From NCBI GenBank assembly GCA_016744875.1, contig JADGDL010000040.1, positions 1 to 17,429 on the forward strand: 17,429 nucleotides of DNA, written 5' to 3'. Source of the DNA: Sulfurovum sp. Its GTDB lineage: Bacteria; Campylobacterota; Campylobacteria; Campylobacterales; Sulfurovaceae. Below the pieces are notes generated by a model. It was not told the DNA's origin. It saw only the letters and a program-made list of their open reading frames with translations, and searched no databases. Each line of letters begins with the position of its first letter. Position 1 is the first letter of the stretch. Positions 7,631 through 15,231 of this stretch are shown here, piece by piece. The position numbers and the translations under genes were made by a program.

Positions 7631-9061
7631 ATGAAATTAGATGAATTAAAAGTAACAAACCCCTACCTATCCTTAGATCCAGAATGTTATGACAGAGTCA
7701 GTCCTGACCCATTAAAAAAACCCCATCTTATCCATGCGAACAAAAGCATGGCAGTTACACTAGGTATTGATGAAGATGAATTAACAAATGAGAATTTTGT
7801 CAAGTTGATGAATGGTGAGTATCTAGCAGAAGGCTCTGATACCTTTTCAATGTGTTATGCTGGGCACCAGTTTGGATACTTTGTACCCCGTCTGGGTGAT
7901 GGTAGAGCCATAAATATAGGAACCATAGATAAGTTCCATCTTCAGCTCAAAGGTGCAGGGATGACAGAGTACTCTCGTAATGGTGATGGACGTGCAGTAC
8001 TTCGTTCAAGCATCAGAGAATACCTTATGAGTGAAGCGATGAATAGTTTAGGCATACCTACTACACTTTGTTTAGGGCTTATAGGCTCAGAGCATGATGT
8101 GAGACGTGAGAAAATGGAAAAAGGTGCTATTACATGTCGTGTGAGTACCTCATGGGTTCGTTTTGGTACCTTTGAATACTATGCGTCACAAGGAATGTTT
8201 AAAGAGCTTGAAGCTTTGGCAGATTATGTGATCGAGGAAAGCTTCCCACATCATATAGGCAGAAATGACCCATATACAATGCTTTTTAATGATGTAGTGG
8301 TCATTACTGCTAGACTTATGGCACAGTGGATGTCAGTTGGGTTCAATCACGGTGTAATGAATACAGATAATATGTCCATAGCCGGACTTACTATAGACTA
8401 TGGACCGTATGCATTTCTAGATGATTTCCGTCATGAACATATATGCAACCATACTGATGTCGATGGACGTTACAGCTATACAAATCAACCTGCTGTAGCC
8501 AAATGGAATCTACAAGCACTTATGAAGGCATTTAGTCCTTTAACTGCCATAGAAAAAATGGAAAGAAGCTTGGTCATGTTCGATAAGATCTATCTAAGAT
8601 ACTTGCACTATTACATGTGTAAAAAGCTTGGGCTTGAAGGTACAGTGGAGGGTGACCCTGAACTGATAGATGATATGTATGACATGTTAGAGAAGTTACA
8701 TGTTGATTATACGCTGTTTATGAGAACACTTAGCCACTATGAGGGTGACAGAGAAGCTTTACTTGCCACAGGACTCTACCATGAACCTATGCATGAGTGG
8801 CTGGACAGATATGATGAACGCATAAAGTATATAGATAAAACAGAGCGTAAAAAACAGATGTTGGCAGTAAACCCAAAGTATGTACTTAAAAACTATATGC
8901 TGCAAGAGGCGATAGATGCTGCGAACGCGGGAGATTATTCAGTTGTCGAAAACCTCTTTGACATTGCACATACACCATTTGATGAGCACCCAGAGTTTGA
9001 AAGATGGGCAGGAGCTACGCCAAACGAATTTAAGAATAAAAAGTTGAGTTGTTCATCTTGA
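7631..9061 (+). CDS. selO: SelO protein adenylyltransferase (AMPylating pseudokinase, YdiU family)
   Basis: A 476-residue SelO/YdiU protein, normal bacterial length. SelO has a kinase fold with ATP bound in flipped orientation and transfers AMP to Ser/Thr/Tyr of redox proteins such as glutaredoxin. Visible hallmarks are CYAGHQFGYFVPRLGDGRA (75-93), FHLQLKGAGMTEYSRNGDG (102-120) with RAVLRSSIREYL following, and FNHGVMNTDNMSIAGLTIDY (238-257). Asp246 and Asp256 have the same 10-residue spacing as the catalytic base and metal-binding Asp known from Pseudomonas SelO. The protein ends in SCSS: Cys stands at the antepenultimate position where eukaryotic SelO has selenocysteine. The ribosome site is weak (AGGTAG). 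Truncated haemoglobin and thioredoxin-like genes follow on the same strand. Confidence 0.96.
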   Translation: MKLDELKVTNPYLSLDPECYDRVSPDPLKKPHLIHANKSMAVTLGIDEDELTNENFVKLMNGEYLAEGSDTFSMCYAGHQFGYFVPRLGDGRAINIGTIDKFHLQLKGAGMTEYSRNGDGRAVLRSSIREYLMSEAMNSLGIPTTLCLGLIGSEHDVRREKMEKGAITCRVSTSWVRFGTFEYYASQGMFKELEALADYVIEESFPHHIGRNDPYTMLFNDVVVITARLMAQWMSVGFNHGVMNTDNMSIAGLTIDYGPYAFLDDFRHEHICNHTDVDGRYSYTNQPAVAKWNLQALMKAFSPLTAIEKMERSLVMFDKIYLRYLHYYMCKKLGLEGTVEGDPELIDDMYDMLEKLHVDYTLFMRTLSHYEGDREALLATGLYHEPMHEWLDRYDERIKYIDKTERKKQMLAVNPKYVLKNYMLQEAIDAANAGDYSVVENLFDIAHTPFDEHPEFERWAGATPNEFKNKKLSCSS

Positions 9062-9094
9062 TATTGGTCAATAACTAAATGTTTCATCTATAGA

Positions 9095-9100
9095 TATAAT
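9095..9100 (+). promoter_or_regulatory. -10 box for the truncated haemoglobin gene
   Basis: A perfect TATAAT, 29-34 bases before the ATG at 9129, in the 67-bp gap after selO. The -35 region is not conserved. An AAGGA ribosome site follows at 9118-9122. It suggests the haemoglobin gene can be expressed separately from selO. Confidence 0.4.
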
Positions 9101-9128
9101 CTATCAATTAAATGATGAAGGAATAGTC

Positions 9129-9548
9129 ATGCTTGAAAGTGAAGTTAATAGAGCTAATATCGAAAAAATGGTGCGTACTTTTTATGCAATGCTTATAAAA
9201 GATGACATGGTAGGAGCATTTTTCATAAAAGCTTTAGGAGATGACCTTAAAAATGACAAGTGGAATGAACACTATAAAACACTTGATAACTTTTGGCTTA
9301 TGCTTATGACCGGTGAAAAATGCTACACGGGTGACCCATTTTTGCCTCATGTACATATAGGACAACTTTACCAAGAGACTTTCGAAAGATGGTTAGAGTT
9401 GTTTAATAAGCATGTACATCAACATTATGTTCCTGAGATAGCAAAAAAGTTTAATAAAAAAGCAGAGATATTGGCTAAGAAGTTTATGCAGGGCTTAGAG
9501 ATAGGTGGAGGACTTGAGGGTAAAAATTGGGCGAGTTATAAATTATAA
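9129..9548 (+). CDS. Group III truncated haemoglobin
   Basis: A 139-residue group III (P) truncated haemoglobin related to Campylobacter jejuni Ctb. Key haem-pocket residues align well by position with Ctb: Tyr19 (B10, in TFYAML), His48 (E7, in WNEHYKTL), proximal His74 (F8, in PFLPHVHIG; His76 is nearby), and Trp88 (G8, in FERWLELF). The DNFWLMLMTGE segment with YTGDP is the family signature. Ctb binds oxygen and ligands tightly and is linked to nitrosative stress and oxygen handling in microaerophiles; the same role here is inference. The thioredoxin-like gene follows after 52 bp with its own ribosome site. Confidence 0.92.
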   Translation: MLESEVNRANIEKMVRTFYAMLIKDDMVGAFFIKALGDDLKNDKWNEHYKTLDNFWLMLMTGEKCYTGDPFLPHVHIGQLYQETFERWLELFNKHVHQHYVPEIAKKFNKKAEILAKKFMQGLEIGGGLEGKNWASYKL

Positions 9549-9600
9549 TGAAGATTCAAAGTTTGATAAAGTAAAATTAGAAAATTTTTAAGGAAAACAA

Positions 9601-9918
9601 ATGACTCTTGAAGAACTACAATCAACCATAAGAGAAGAAGTAGGAGTACTTCTATACTTCTCAGGAGAACACTGTAATGTATGTCATGCATTACGACCTA
9701 AATTTAAAGAATTATTCGATGCAGAATTCCCACAAATTAAACAGATCTATTTAGATGCACATGAACATTCAGAAATTTCTGTACATTATTCTGTGTTTGC
9801 TTTGCCAACCATGTTGGTTTTTTTAGATGGTAGAGAGTTTATACGTGAGGGTAGGGCTGTGAGTTTACATAAGCTTACCGAACAGTTACAACGTCCTTAT
9901 GGAATGATGACAGAATAA
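9601..9918 (+). CDS. Thioredoxin-family protein with CNVC active site
   Basis: A 105-residue cytoplasmic thioredoxin-fold protein without a signal peptide. The active site is HCNVCH (Cys25, Cys28), with a cis-proline at Pro69 in FALPTMLVF and the usual FLDGREFIREGR strand pair after it. It differs from canonical thioredoxin (WCGPC) in lacking the Trp and having Asn-Val between the cysteines. It is therefore a thioredoxin-like reductant with a specific partner rather than the main TrxA. An AAGGA site lies eight bases before the ATG. It follows the truncated haemoglobin and SelO genes, which suggests, but does not prove, a redox-stress cluster. A structured terminator follows about 30 bp after its stop. 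Confidence 0.85.
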   Translation: MTLEELQSTIREEVGVLLYFSGEHCNVCHALRPKFKELFDAEFPQIKQIYLDAHEHSEISVHYSVFALPTMLVFLDGREFIREGRAVSLHKLTEQLQRPYGMMTE

Positions 9919-9934
9919 AAAAACTTCCATTAAT

Positions 9935-9947
9935 CGTACGAAGTACG
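9935..9947. repeat. Small perfect hairpin CGTAC-GAA-GTACG
   Basis: A five-base-pair stem with a GAA triloop, directly before the large terminator stem at 9951. On the minus strand the loop reads TTC. It could cap the 3' end of the transcript or be part of a larger folded element. Confidence 0.45.
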
Positions 9948-9950
9948 CTC

Positions 9951-10007
9951 TTGTCATGGTGAACACCCTTGAAAGCGAAGCGACTCGAGAGCCATGACGA
10001 TTTTTTT
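9951..10007 (+). terminator. Intrinsic terminator after the thioredoxin-like gene
   Basis: TTGTCATGGT (9951-9960) pairs over ten positions, two of them G-U, with GCCATGACGA (9991-10000), followed at once by seven T (10001-10007). The 30-base loop can itself fold: CTTG (9968-9971) against CGAG (9985-9988), around a GCGAAGC mini-hairpin (9975-9981). A second T run follows at 10014-10020. This ends the selO/haemoglobin/thioredoxin run on the plus strand. Confidence 0.6.
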
Positions 10008-10082
10008 GCTTCGTTTTTTTCTAAAAAAAATGATGAGAGAATCAACGCCACAGTTTAGGGTATTGGGAAATTGAATGAAAAC

Positions 10083-10111
10083 AAAAAAGTGAGTGGCCGA
10101 TGATATCGACC
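10083..10111 (-). terminator. Probable intrinsic terminator of the exbB-exbD unit
   Basis: On the minus strand GGTCGAT-ATC-ATCGGCC forms a seven-pair hairpin (10111-10095, one G-U pair) just after the exbD stop. A run of six T (10088-10083) lies six bases beyond the stem, farther than ideal, so the terminator may be weak. The G-U pair is a C-A mismatch on the plus strand, so the hairpin favours the minus-strand transcript. Confidence 0.45.
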
Positions 10112-10121
10112 CTACGAGATA

Positions 10122-10499
10122 TTACTGCTTAGTAATAATAGAAATATTCTCAAACCCTTTGTCTTTAAGTATTTCAATAATTCCTACGAAGTAATTAAAT
10201 TCTGCACTTTTATCCATACGAAGTGAAATAAGATCTTTCTTTGGGTCAAGTTTTACAATTTTTTCTTTGATGAGGTCAAGGGTGAGTATCTCTTCATTAT
10301 AAGAATAAGTACCCTTTTTATCTACAGCGATCTGTATACTTTTTTTCTCTTCCGTTTTTTTAGAACTTGATGTTGGCAGATCTACCTGTATACTTTTGTT
10401 CTTAACAAAAGTAGAGGTAGCCAAGATGATGACTAGAAGTACGAGTACAATATCAATGAATGGTACGACATTCATTTTGTCGAAGCGTTCACGTCTCAT
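10122..10499 (-). CDS. exbD: ExbD-family (TolR/ExbD) proton-channel subunit
   Basis: A 125-residue ExbD/TolR-type protein with a short cytoplasmic N-terminus (MRRERFDKMN). One membrane helix (about residues 11-31) carries the conserved proton-carrying aspartate, Asp16 in VVPFIDIVLVLLVI. A periplasmic domain of about 90 residues follows. With ExbB it forms the inner-membrane motor that energises TonB-dependent outer-membrane uptake of iron complexes, vitamins and similar substrates. TolR and ExbD are hard to separate at this level. No tonB is in the window; it would have to lie elsewhere. The start lies two bases after the exbB stop, so translation is coupled. Confidence 0.9.
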   Translation of the reverse strand: MRRERFDKMNVVPFIDIVLVLLVIILATSTFVKNKSIQVDLPTSSSKKTEEKKSIQIAVDKKGTYSYNEEILTLDLIKEKIVKLDPKKDLISLRMDKSAEFNYFVGIIEILKDKGFENISIITKQ

Positions 10500-10501
10500 A
10501 C

Positions 10502-10939
10502 CTATTTCTCATCCTGCATGATTTCCCATTTTGAGAGGAGTACGTCTACCTTTGTAAGTAGAGCATTGTAAAGTACAGTTGCAGGGATAGCAACTACTAG
10601 GCCTGCAGCTGTTGCTTTAAGTGCGAGTGCCAAGTGTTTCATGATCTCACCTGGGTCTATCGTGTCTTGCTGATCACCAATGATGTAAAAGGTAAGGATG
10701 ATCGCAAGTACAGTACCAAGAAGGCCAATGTACGGTGCATTTGTACCAATACTTGCGATAGTAGCAAGACGTTTTGAAAGGTCGATCTCAAGTGCAAGCT
10801 TATGTTTATACATATATAAGTTAATAGATCGGTAGTAGAGTATTCGTTCTATAGCAAAAGCGATGGTGACGAAACTCAAAAGGCCAAGAAAGCCGATGAT
10901 TCCATAATCTATAACATCTTTTAATTGTTCAATAGGCAT
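10502..10939 (-). CDS. exbB: ExbB-family (TolQ/ExbB/MotA) proton-channel subunit
   Basis: A 145-residue compact ExbB with three membrane helices: about 13-33, about 63-87 within SIGTNAPYIGLLGTVLAIIL, and about 105-130 with LALALKATAAGLVVAIPATV. The conserved LATIASIGTNAPYIGLLGTV and KATAAGLVVAIP blocks identify the family. It is shorter than E. coli ExbB (244 residues) because the N-terminal extension and much of the cytoplasmic loop are absent; short forms are common in Campylobacterota. An AGGAA site precedes the ATG and a TATAAT box lies at 10975-10970. exbD follows directly. TolQ cannot be fully excluded, but no tol genes are seen. Confidence 0.9.
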   Translation of the reverse strand: MPIEQLKDVIDYGIIGFLGLLSFVTIAFAIERILYYRSINLYMYKHKLALEIDLSKRLATIASIGTNAPYIGLLGTVLAIILTFYIIGDQQDTIDPGEIMKHLALALKATAAGLVVAIPATVLYNALLTKVDVLLSKWEIMQDEK

Positions 10940-10969
10940 AAAATTTCCTGATAATATAAAATTGGGTGC

Positions 10970-10975
10970 ATTATA
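10970..10975 (-). promoter_or_regulatory. -10 box for exbB-exbD
   Basis: A perfect TATAAT on the minus strand about 31 bases before the exbB ATG. No good -35 is visible. I see no convincing Fur-box palindrome around it, though iron control would be expected for a TonB motor. Confidence 0.4.
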
Positions 10976-11060
10976 TTGTAATCTTTGTTAAGAGAATGTT
11001 AATGAACCCATAGCATAAAATAGCCAAAATAAGCAGTTTTTATATTATTATTATGTTAAC

Positions 11061-11085
11061 CAAAAAGTTCAAAAAAGTTCAAAAA
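11061..11085 (+). repeat. Direct repeats CAAAAAGTT / CAAAAAAGTT upstream of gyrA
   Basis: Two near-identical units (11061-11069 and 11070-11079), followed by a partial third (CAAAAAC), lie about 100 bp before gyrA in the 242-bp divergent gap to exbB. They could be regulator sites or phased A-tracts that bend DNA; both are guesses. Confidence 0.4.
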
Positions 11086-11149
11086 CCCATTTAAAGACCT
11101 CTTAGAGCCATTTTGAGACGTTTTTAAGCATTAATATAAAGCTATAAGA

Positions 11150-11155
11150 TAAAAT
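11150..11155 (+). promoter_or_regulatory. Candidate -10 box for the gyrA operon
   Basis: TAAAAT in the context AGATAAAATA lies 27-32 bases before the gyrA ATG, with T-rich stretches upstream as in Campylobacterota sigma-70 promoters. TATAAG at 11143-11148 is an alternative. The AAAGGAAG ribosome site is at 11171-11178. Confidence 0.35.
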
Positions 11156-11181
11156 ATACGTACTAAAATTAAAGGAAGAAA

Positions 11182-13683
11182 ATGTCTGATCTTTTTGAAG
11201 ATAGTGAAAATACCCAGGAAGTCTTAATAGAAGACAGTATGAAGGCTAGCTACCTTGATTACTCAATGTCTGTTATCATTGGTAGAGCATTACCAGATGC
11301 AAGAGACGGATTGAAGCCGGTACATAGAAGAATTTTGTATGCAATGGAAGATCTACACCTCTCTCACCGTAGTCCATATAAGAAATCTGCACGTATCGTC
11401 GGTGATGTTATCGGTAAGTATCACCCACATGGTGACAACTCTGTTTATGATGCACTTGTACGTATGGCACAGGATTTTTCGATGCAGGCACCGCTTGTAG
11501 ATGGTCAAGGTAACTTCGGTTCAGTTGATGGTGATAACGCTGCTGCCATGAGATATACGGAAGCACGTATGACAAAGATAGCAGAAGAGTTACTGAATGA
11601 TCTTGATAAAGATACGGTAGACTTTGTACCAAACTACGATGATTCTATGTCTGAGCCAGATGTACTCCCTGCACGTGTACCAAACTTGTTACTTAACGGT
11701 TCAAGCGGTATTGCAGTTGGTATGGCTACAAATATCCCCCCACATAGACTTGATGAACTGATAGAAGCGCTTGTGCTTCGTATAGACAATCCTGATGCAA
11801 CTATTGAAGATATGATGAAAATTGTACATGGTCCTGATTTTCCAACAGGTGGTATCATTTTTGGACGTAAGGGTATCACAGATGCCTATACAACAGGTCG
11901 TGGGCGTATTAAAGTACGTGCCAAGACACATATAGAGCAAAAAGGGTCTAAAGAGGTTATCGTTATCGATGAACTTCCTTTCCAGGTAAACAAATCAAGA
12001 CTCATAGAGAACATTGCACAACTTGTACGTGACAAACATTTGGAAGGTATCTCGGAAATTCGTGATGAGTCTGACCGTGAAGGTATCAGGGTGATCATGG
12101 AGCTTAAGCGTGATGCGATGAGCGAGATCGTACTTAACAATCTATTTAAATCTACACAGATGCAAGTGACATTTGGTATTATCATGTTGGCTATTGCAAA
12201 TAAAGAACCAAAAGTCTTTAAACTTATGGAGCTTTTTGACCTTTTCTTGAAACACAGAAAAACGGTTGTGATCAGAAGAACGATCTTTGATCTTGAAAAA
12301 GCAAGAGCAAGAGCACATATCCTGGAAGGTTTGAAGATCGCTATCGATAACATCGATGAAGTGATCAAGATCATTCGTGCATCACAAGATGATGCAGAAG
12401 CCAGAGAAGGGCTAATGAGTCGCTTTAAGCTTTCAGAGATCCAGTCTAAGGCGATCCTAGAGATGAGACTTGGACGTCTCACTGGTCTTCAGATAGAAAA
12501 GATCGAAAGTGAATTGGCTGAACTTCTAGCACTTATCGCTGAGCTTGAAGCTATCTTGAAAAGTGAAGAGAAGATCAACGAGATCATTCGTGAAGAGCTT
12601 GTTGAGATCGGTGATAAATTTACCACCCCACGCCGTACTGAGATCGTAGATGATTATGATGACATTGACATAGAAGACCTCATTCCAAATGAGCCTATGG
12701 TTGTGACGATCACACATAGAGGGTACATCAAACGTGTACCAGTGAAGCAGTATGAAAAACAACATCGTGGTGGTAAAGGTAAAACAGCTGTAACTACCTA
12801 TGATGATGACTTTATAGAAAGCTTCTTTACGTCAAATACACATGATACACTCATGTTTGTAACTGATAGAGGACAGCTTTACTGGTTGAAAGTCTACCGT
12901 ATCCCTGAAGGATCTCGTACGGCTAAAGGTAAAGCAGTGGTTAACCTGATAAACCTTCAGCAAGATGAGAAGATCATGGCGATCATTCCGACAACAGACT
13001 TTAATCAGGACAAAGGACTTGTATTCTTTACTAAAAACGGTATTGTGAAGAGAACAAACTTGTCTGAGTACTCAAATATCAGATCTAACGGTGTAAGAGC
13101 GATCAACCTTGATGAAAATGATGCTATTGTAGAAGCGAAGATCGTTAGGCCAGATACAAAATGGCTCTTTGTTGCAACAAAAAAAGGTCTATGTATCAGA
13201 TTCAAAGTGGAAGATGCCAGAGAGATCGGTAGAGTTTCACGTGGTGTGACAGCGATCAAATTTAAAATCACAGATGATTATGTTTGTGGTGCTATTACCA
13301 TTGAAGATGAAGAAGATGAATTACTCATGCTTTCTGAAAAAGGTCTTGGTAAACGTACAGCTGCTTTAGAGTACCGTGAACAAAATCGTGCAGGTAAAGG
13401 GGTTATTTCTATGAAACTTACACCTAAAACAGGAGATGTTGTAGGTGTGGTTGCTGTAGAAGAAGACAAAGATCTCATGTGTTTAACAAGTATAGGTAAG
13501 ATGATACGTGTTGACATGGAACAGATCAGAAAAGCTGGACGTAACACTTCAGGTGTTAAAGTAGTGACTGTAGAGAAAAAAGACATTGTTGTAAGTATGG
13601 CAAAATGTCAAAAAGAAGAGAAGCCTGAAAATGAAACTGAGGCTGAAGAAACAAATAACGATAATACATTAGGGTTAGAATAA
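11182..13683 (+). CDS. gyrA: DNA gyrase subunit A
   Basis: Full-length 833-residue GyrA, the DNA-breaking subunit of gyrase, which introduces negative supercoils together with GyrB. The catalytic tyrosine is Tyr125 in AAAMRYTEARM. The quinolone-determining loop is GKYHPHGDNSVYDALVRMAQ, with Asn86 at the position of E. coli Ser83 and Asp90 at that of Asp87. The GyrA box QHRGGKG (527-533) starts the C-terminal beta-pinwheel and separates gyrase from topoisomerase IV ParC. The C-terminus ends in an acidic tail rich in Glu and Asn. A good AAAGGAAG ribosome site supports the start. It is the first gene of the compact operon; asd starts one base after its stop. Confidence 0.98.
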   Translation: MSDLFEDSENTQEVLIEDSMKASYLDYSMSVIIGRALPDARDGLKPVHRRILYAMEDLHLSHRSPYKKSARIVGDVIGKYHPHGDNSVYDALVRMAQDFSMQAPLVDGQGNFGSVDGDNAAAMRYTEARMTKIAEELLNDLDKDTVDFVPNYDDSMSEPDVLPARVPNLLLNGSSGIAVGMATNIPPHRLDELIEALVLRIDNPDATIEDMMKIVHGPDFPTGGIIFGRKGITDAYTTGRGRIKVRAKTHIEQKGSKEVIVIDELPFQVNKSRLIENIAQLVRDKHLEGISEIRDESDREGIRVIMELKRDAMSEIVLNNLFKSTQMQVTFGIIMLAIANKEPKVFKLMELFDLFLKHRKTVVIRRTIFDLEKARARAHILEGLKIAIDNIDEVIKIIRASQDDAEAREGLMSRFKLSEIQSKAILEMRLGRLTGLQIEKIESELAELLALIAELEAILKSEEKINEIIREELVEIGDKFTTPRRTEIVDDYDDIDIEDLIPNEPMVVTITHRGYIKRVPVKQYEKQHRGGKGKTAVTTYDDDFIESFFTSNTHDTLMFVTDRGQLYWLKVYRIPEGSRTAKGKAVVNLINLQQDEKIMAIIPTTDFNQDKGLVFFTKNGIVKRTNLSEYSNIRSNGVRAINLDENDAIVEAKIVRPDTKWLFVATKKGLCIRFKVEDAREIGRVSRGVTAIKFKITDDYVCGAITIEDEEDELLMLSEKGLGKRTAALEYREQNRAGKGVISMKLTPKTGDVVGVVAVEEDKDLMCLTSIGKMIRVDMEQIRKAGRNTSGVKVVTVEKKDIVVSMAKCQKEEKPENETEAEETNNDNTLGLE

Positions 13684-13684
13684 C

Positions 13685-14722
13685 GTGAAAACATATAATA
13701 TAGCAGTAGTTGGTGCCTCAGGTGCCGTTGGTGAAGAACTCTTTAGGGTTTTAGAAGATGTTAAGTTTCCTATAGCGACAGTATTACCTCTTGCCTCTGC
13801 AAAGAGTGTAGGTGAGGAAGTAGAGTGTCAAGGTAAAGTATATAAGATACAAGAGCTGACAGAAGAAGCATTTATCGATGAAAATATTGATATTGCTTTT
13901 TTCTCTGCAGGTGGAAGTATCTCAGCGAAGTTTGCAAAGTATGCAGTAGAGTCTGGAGCAGTGGTTATAGACAACACTTCTCACTTTAGAATGGATCCTA
14001 AAGTACCTTTAGTTGTACCTGAAGTAAACCCTGAAGACATTGAACTTTGGGAAGATACAGGCATCATAGCCAACCCAAACTGTTCTACGATCCAAATGGT
14101 ACAATTGCTTAAACCTCTTCATGACCTTTATGGTATCAAAAGAGTAGATGTCAGTACATACCAGGCAGTTTCAGGTGCAGGGAAGATCGGGATGGAAGAG
14201 CTTGTAAAACAGATGCAGGATTTCTTTGCCTTTAAATTGGGAGAGAGTGAATGTGAAGCTTTTGCTCACCAGATCGCACTAAATGTTATCCCTCATATCG
14301 ATACACCACAAGAGAATGGTTATACAAAAGAAGAAATGAAAATGGTGAACGAGACCAATAAGATCATGAAGTCAGATTTTGCAGTTTCTGCGACTTGTGT
14401 ACGTGTACCGGTTCTTAGATCTCACTCAGAATCTATCACGATCACTTTTGGTGAAGGTATAGATGTCTCTGTAGAAGAATCAAGAAATGTACTTGACGCT
14501 TTTGAAAATGTTACAGTGATAGATGATCTTGAGAAGAATGAGTATCCGATGCCTATTACTTCAACAGATACAGATGAAACATATGTTGGACGTATCCGAA
14601 AAGATATCTATGCATCAAATATATTGCATATTTGGGGTGTGGCTGACCAAGTAAGAGTAGGGGCTGCAACCAACGCAGTTCGCATCGCTCAAAAGTGGAT
14701 TAAGTTAGAGGAAAATGCTTAA
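13685..14722 (+). CDS. asd: Aspartate-semialdehyde dehydrogenase
   Basis: A 345-residue Asd that reduces aspartyl phosphate to aspartate semialdehyde with NADPH. This is the branch point to lysine, meso-diaminopimelate for the cell wall, methionine and threonine. The NADP-binding loop GASGAVGEEL is at residues 10-19. The nucleophile is Cys133 in ANPNCSTIQM, with Arg240 and His247 in RVPVLRSHSES as substrate-binding and catalytic residues. The start codon is GTG, one base after the gyrA stop, with a poor ribosome site inside the end of gyrA. Expression therefore probably relies on coupled translation. It overlaps the next gene by one base (TAATG). Confidence 0.96.
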   Translation: MKTYNIAVVGASGAVGEELFRVLEDVKFPIATVLPLASAKSVGEEVECQGKVYKIQELTEEAFIDENIDIAFFSAGGSISAKFAKYAVESGAVVIDNTSHFRMDPKVPLVVPEVNPEDIELWEDTGIIANPNCSTIQMVQLLKPLHDLYGIKRVDVSTYQAVSGAGKIGMEELVKQMQDFFAFKLGESECEAFAHQIALNVIPHIDTPQENGYTKEEMKMVNETNKIMKSDFAVSATCVRVPVLRSHSESITITFGEGIDVSVEESRNVLDAFENVTVIDDLEKNEYPMPITSTDTDETYVGRIRKDIYASNILHIWGVADQVRVGAATNAVRIAQKWIKLEENA

Positions 14723-15231
14723 TGTTAGAAAAATTATTTGAAGGTGCCATTTGGAACAGTAGATTTATTGTTCTTTTGGCTGTAATATTTGGTCTACTTG
14801 GCGCATTTATACTTTTTATCGTTGCATCAATGGATATTTGGAATGTTGCTGTAATTTCATTTCAGGTTATTACGCATATGATACCACATCCTGAACATTT
14901 TCATGAAGATGTAGTTTCAGGGATTATCGGTGCAGTCGACTTGTATCTTATTGCGGTTGTTATGTTCATCTTCTCTTTTGGTCTGTATGAGCTATTTATT
15001 TCAAATATTGATCAGGCAGAAGGTAAAAACGGATCTAAGCTTTTGGCTATACATTCTCTTGATCAGCTCAAAGACAAGATCGCAAAAGTCATCGTGATGG
15101 TTTTGGTTGTGAATTTCTTTCAAAGAGTGATACACACAAACTTTACAACGCCATTAGAAATGATGTATTTTGCAGGTTCAATTACAGCATTGGCTGTAGG
15201 GTTATATTTTTTAGGTAAGGTAGGTAAGTAA
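14722..15231 (+). CDS. UPF0114 (YqhA)-family membrane protein
   Basis: A 169-residue inner-membrane protein of the UPF0114/YqhA family, whose function is unknown. Four hydrophobic helices are visible: about 14-37, 67-93 (GIIGAVDLYLIAVVMFIFSF), about 120-140, and about 147-165. The stretches WNSRFIVLLAVIFGLLGAFI, the VDLYLIA helix ending in GLYELFIS, and HSLDQLKDKIAKVIVMVL match the family pattern. A His-rich loop (HMIPHPEHFHEDV) lies between helices 1 and 2 and could bind metal; that is a guess. It is joined by TAATG overlaps to asd before it and hemE after it, so its translation is tied to both. Confidence 0.85.
   Translation: MLEKLFEGAIWNSRFIVLLAVIFGLLGAFILFIVASMDIWNVAVISFQVITHMIPHPEHFHEDVVSGIIGAVDLYLIAVVMFIFSFGLYELFISNIDQAEGKNGSKLLAIHSLDQLKDKIAKVIVMVLVVNFFQRVIHTNFTTPLEMMYFAGSITALAVGLYFLGKVGK

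Noticed and set aside
7350..7634. A 94-codon plus-strand frame spanning the start of yebC and the yebC-selO gap
   Set aside because: It is antisense to the conserved yebC N-terminus and ends in the selO start; no family signature.
10014..10030. TTTTTTTCTAAAAAAAA as an independent terminator or repeat
   Set aside because: A pure A-T fold-back is weak on its own; better read as the end of the preceding terminator region.
11886..12482. A 198-codon minus-strand frame inside gyrA
   Set aside because: It is a shadow of the gyrA reading frame with serine/isoleucine-rich nonsense composition; gyrA is certain.
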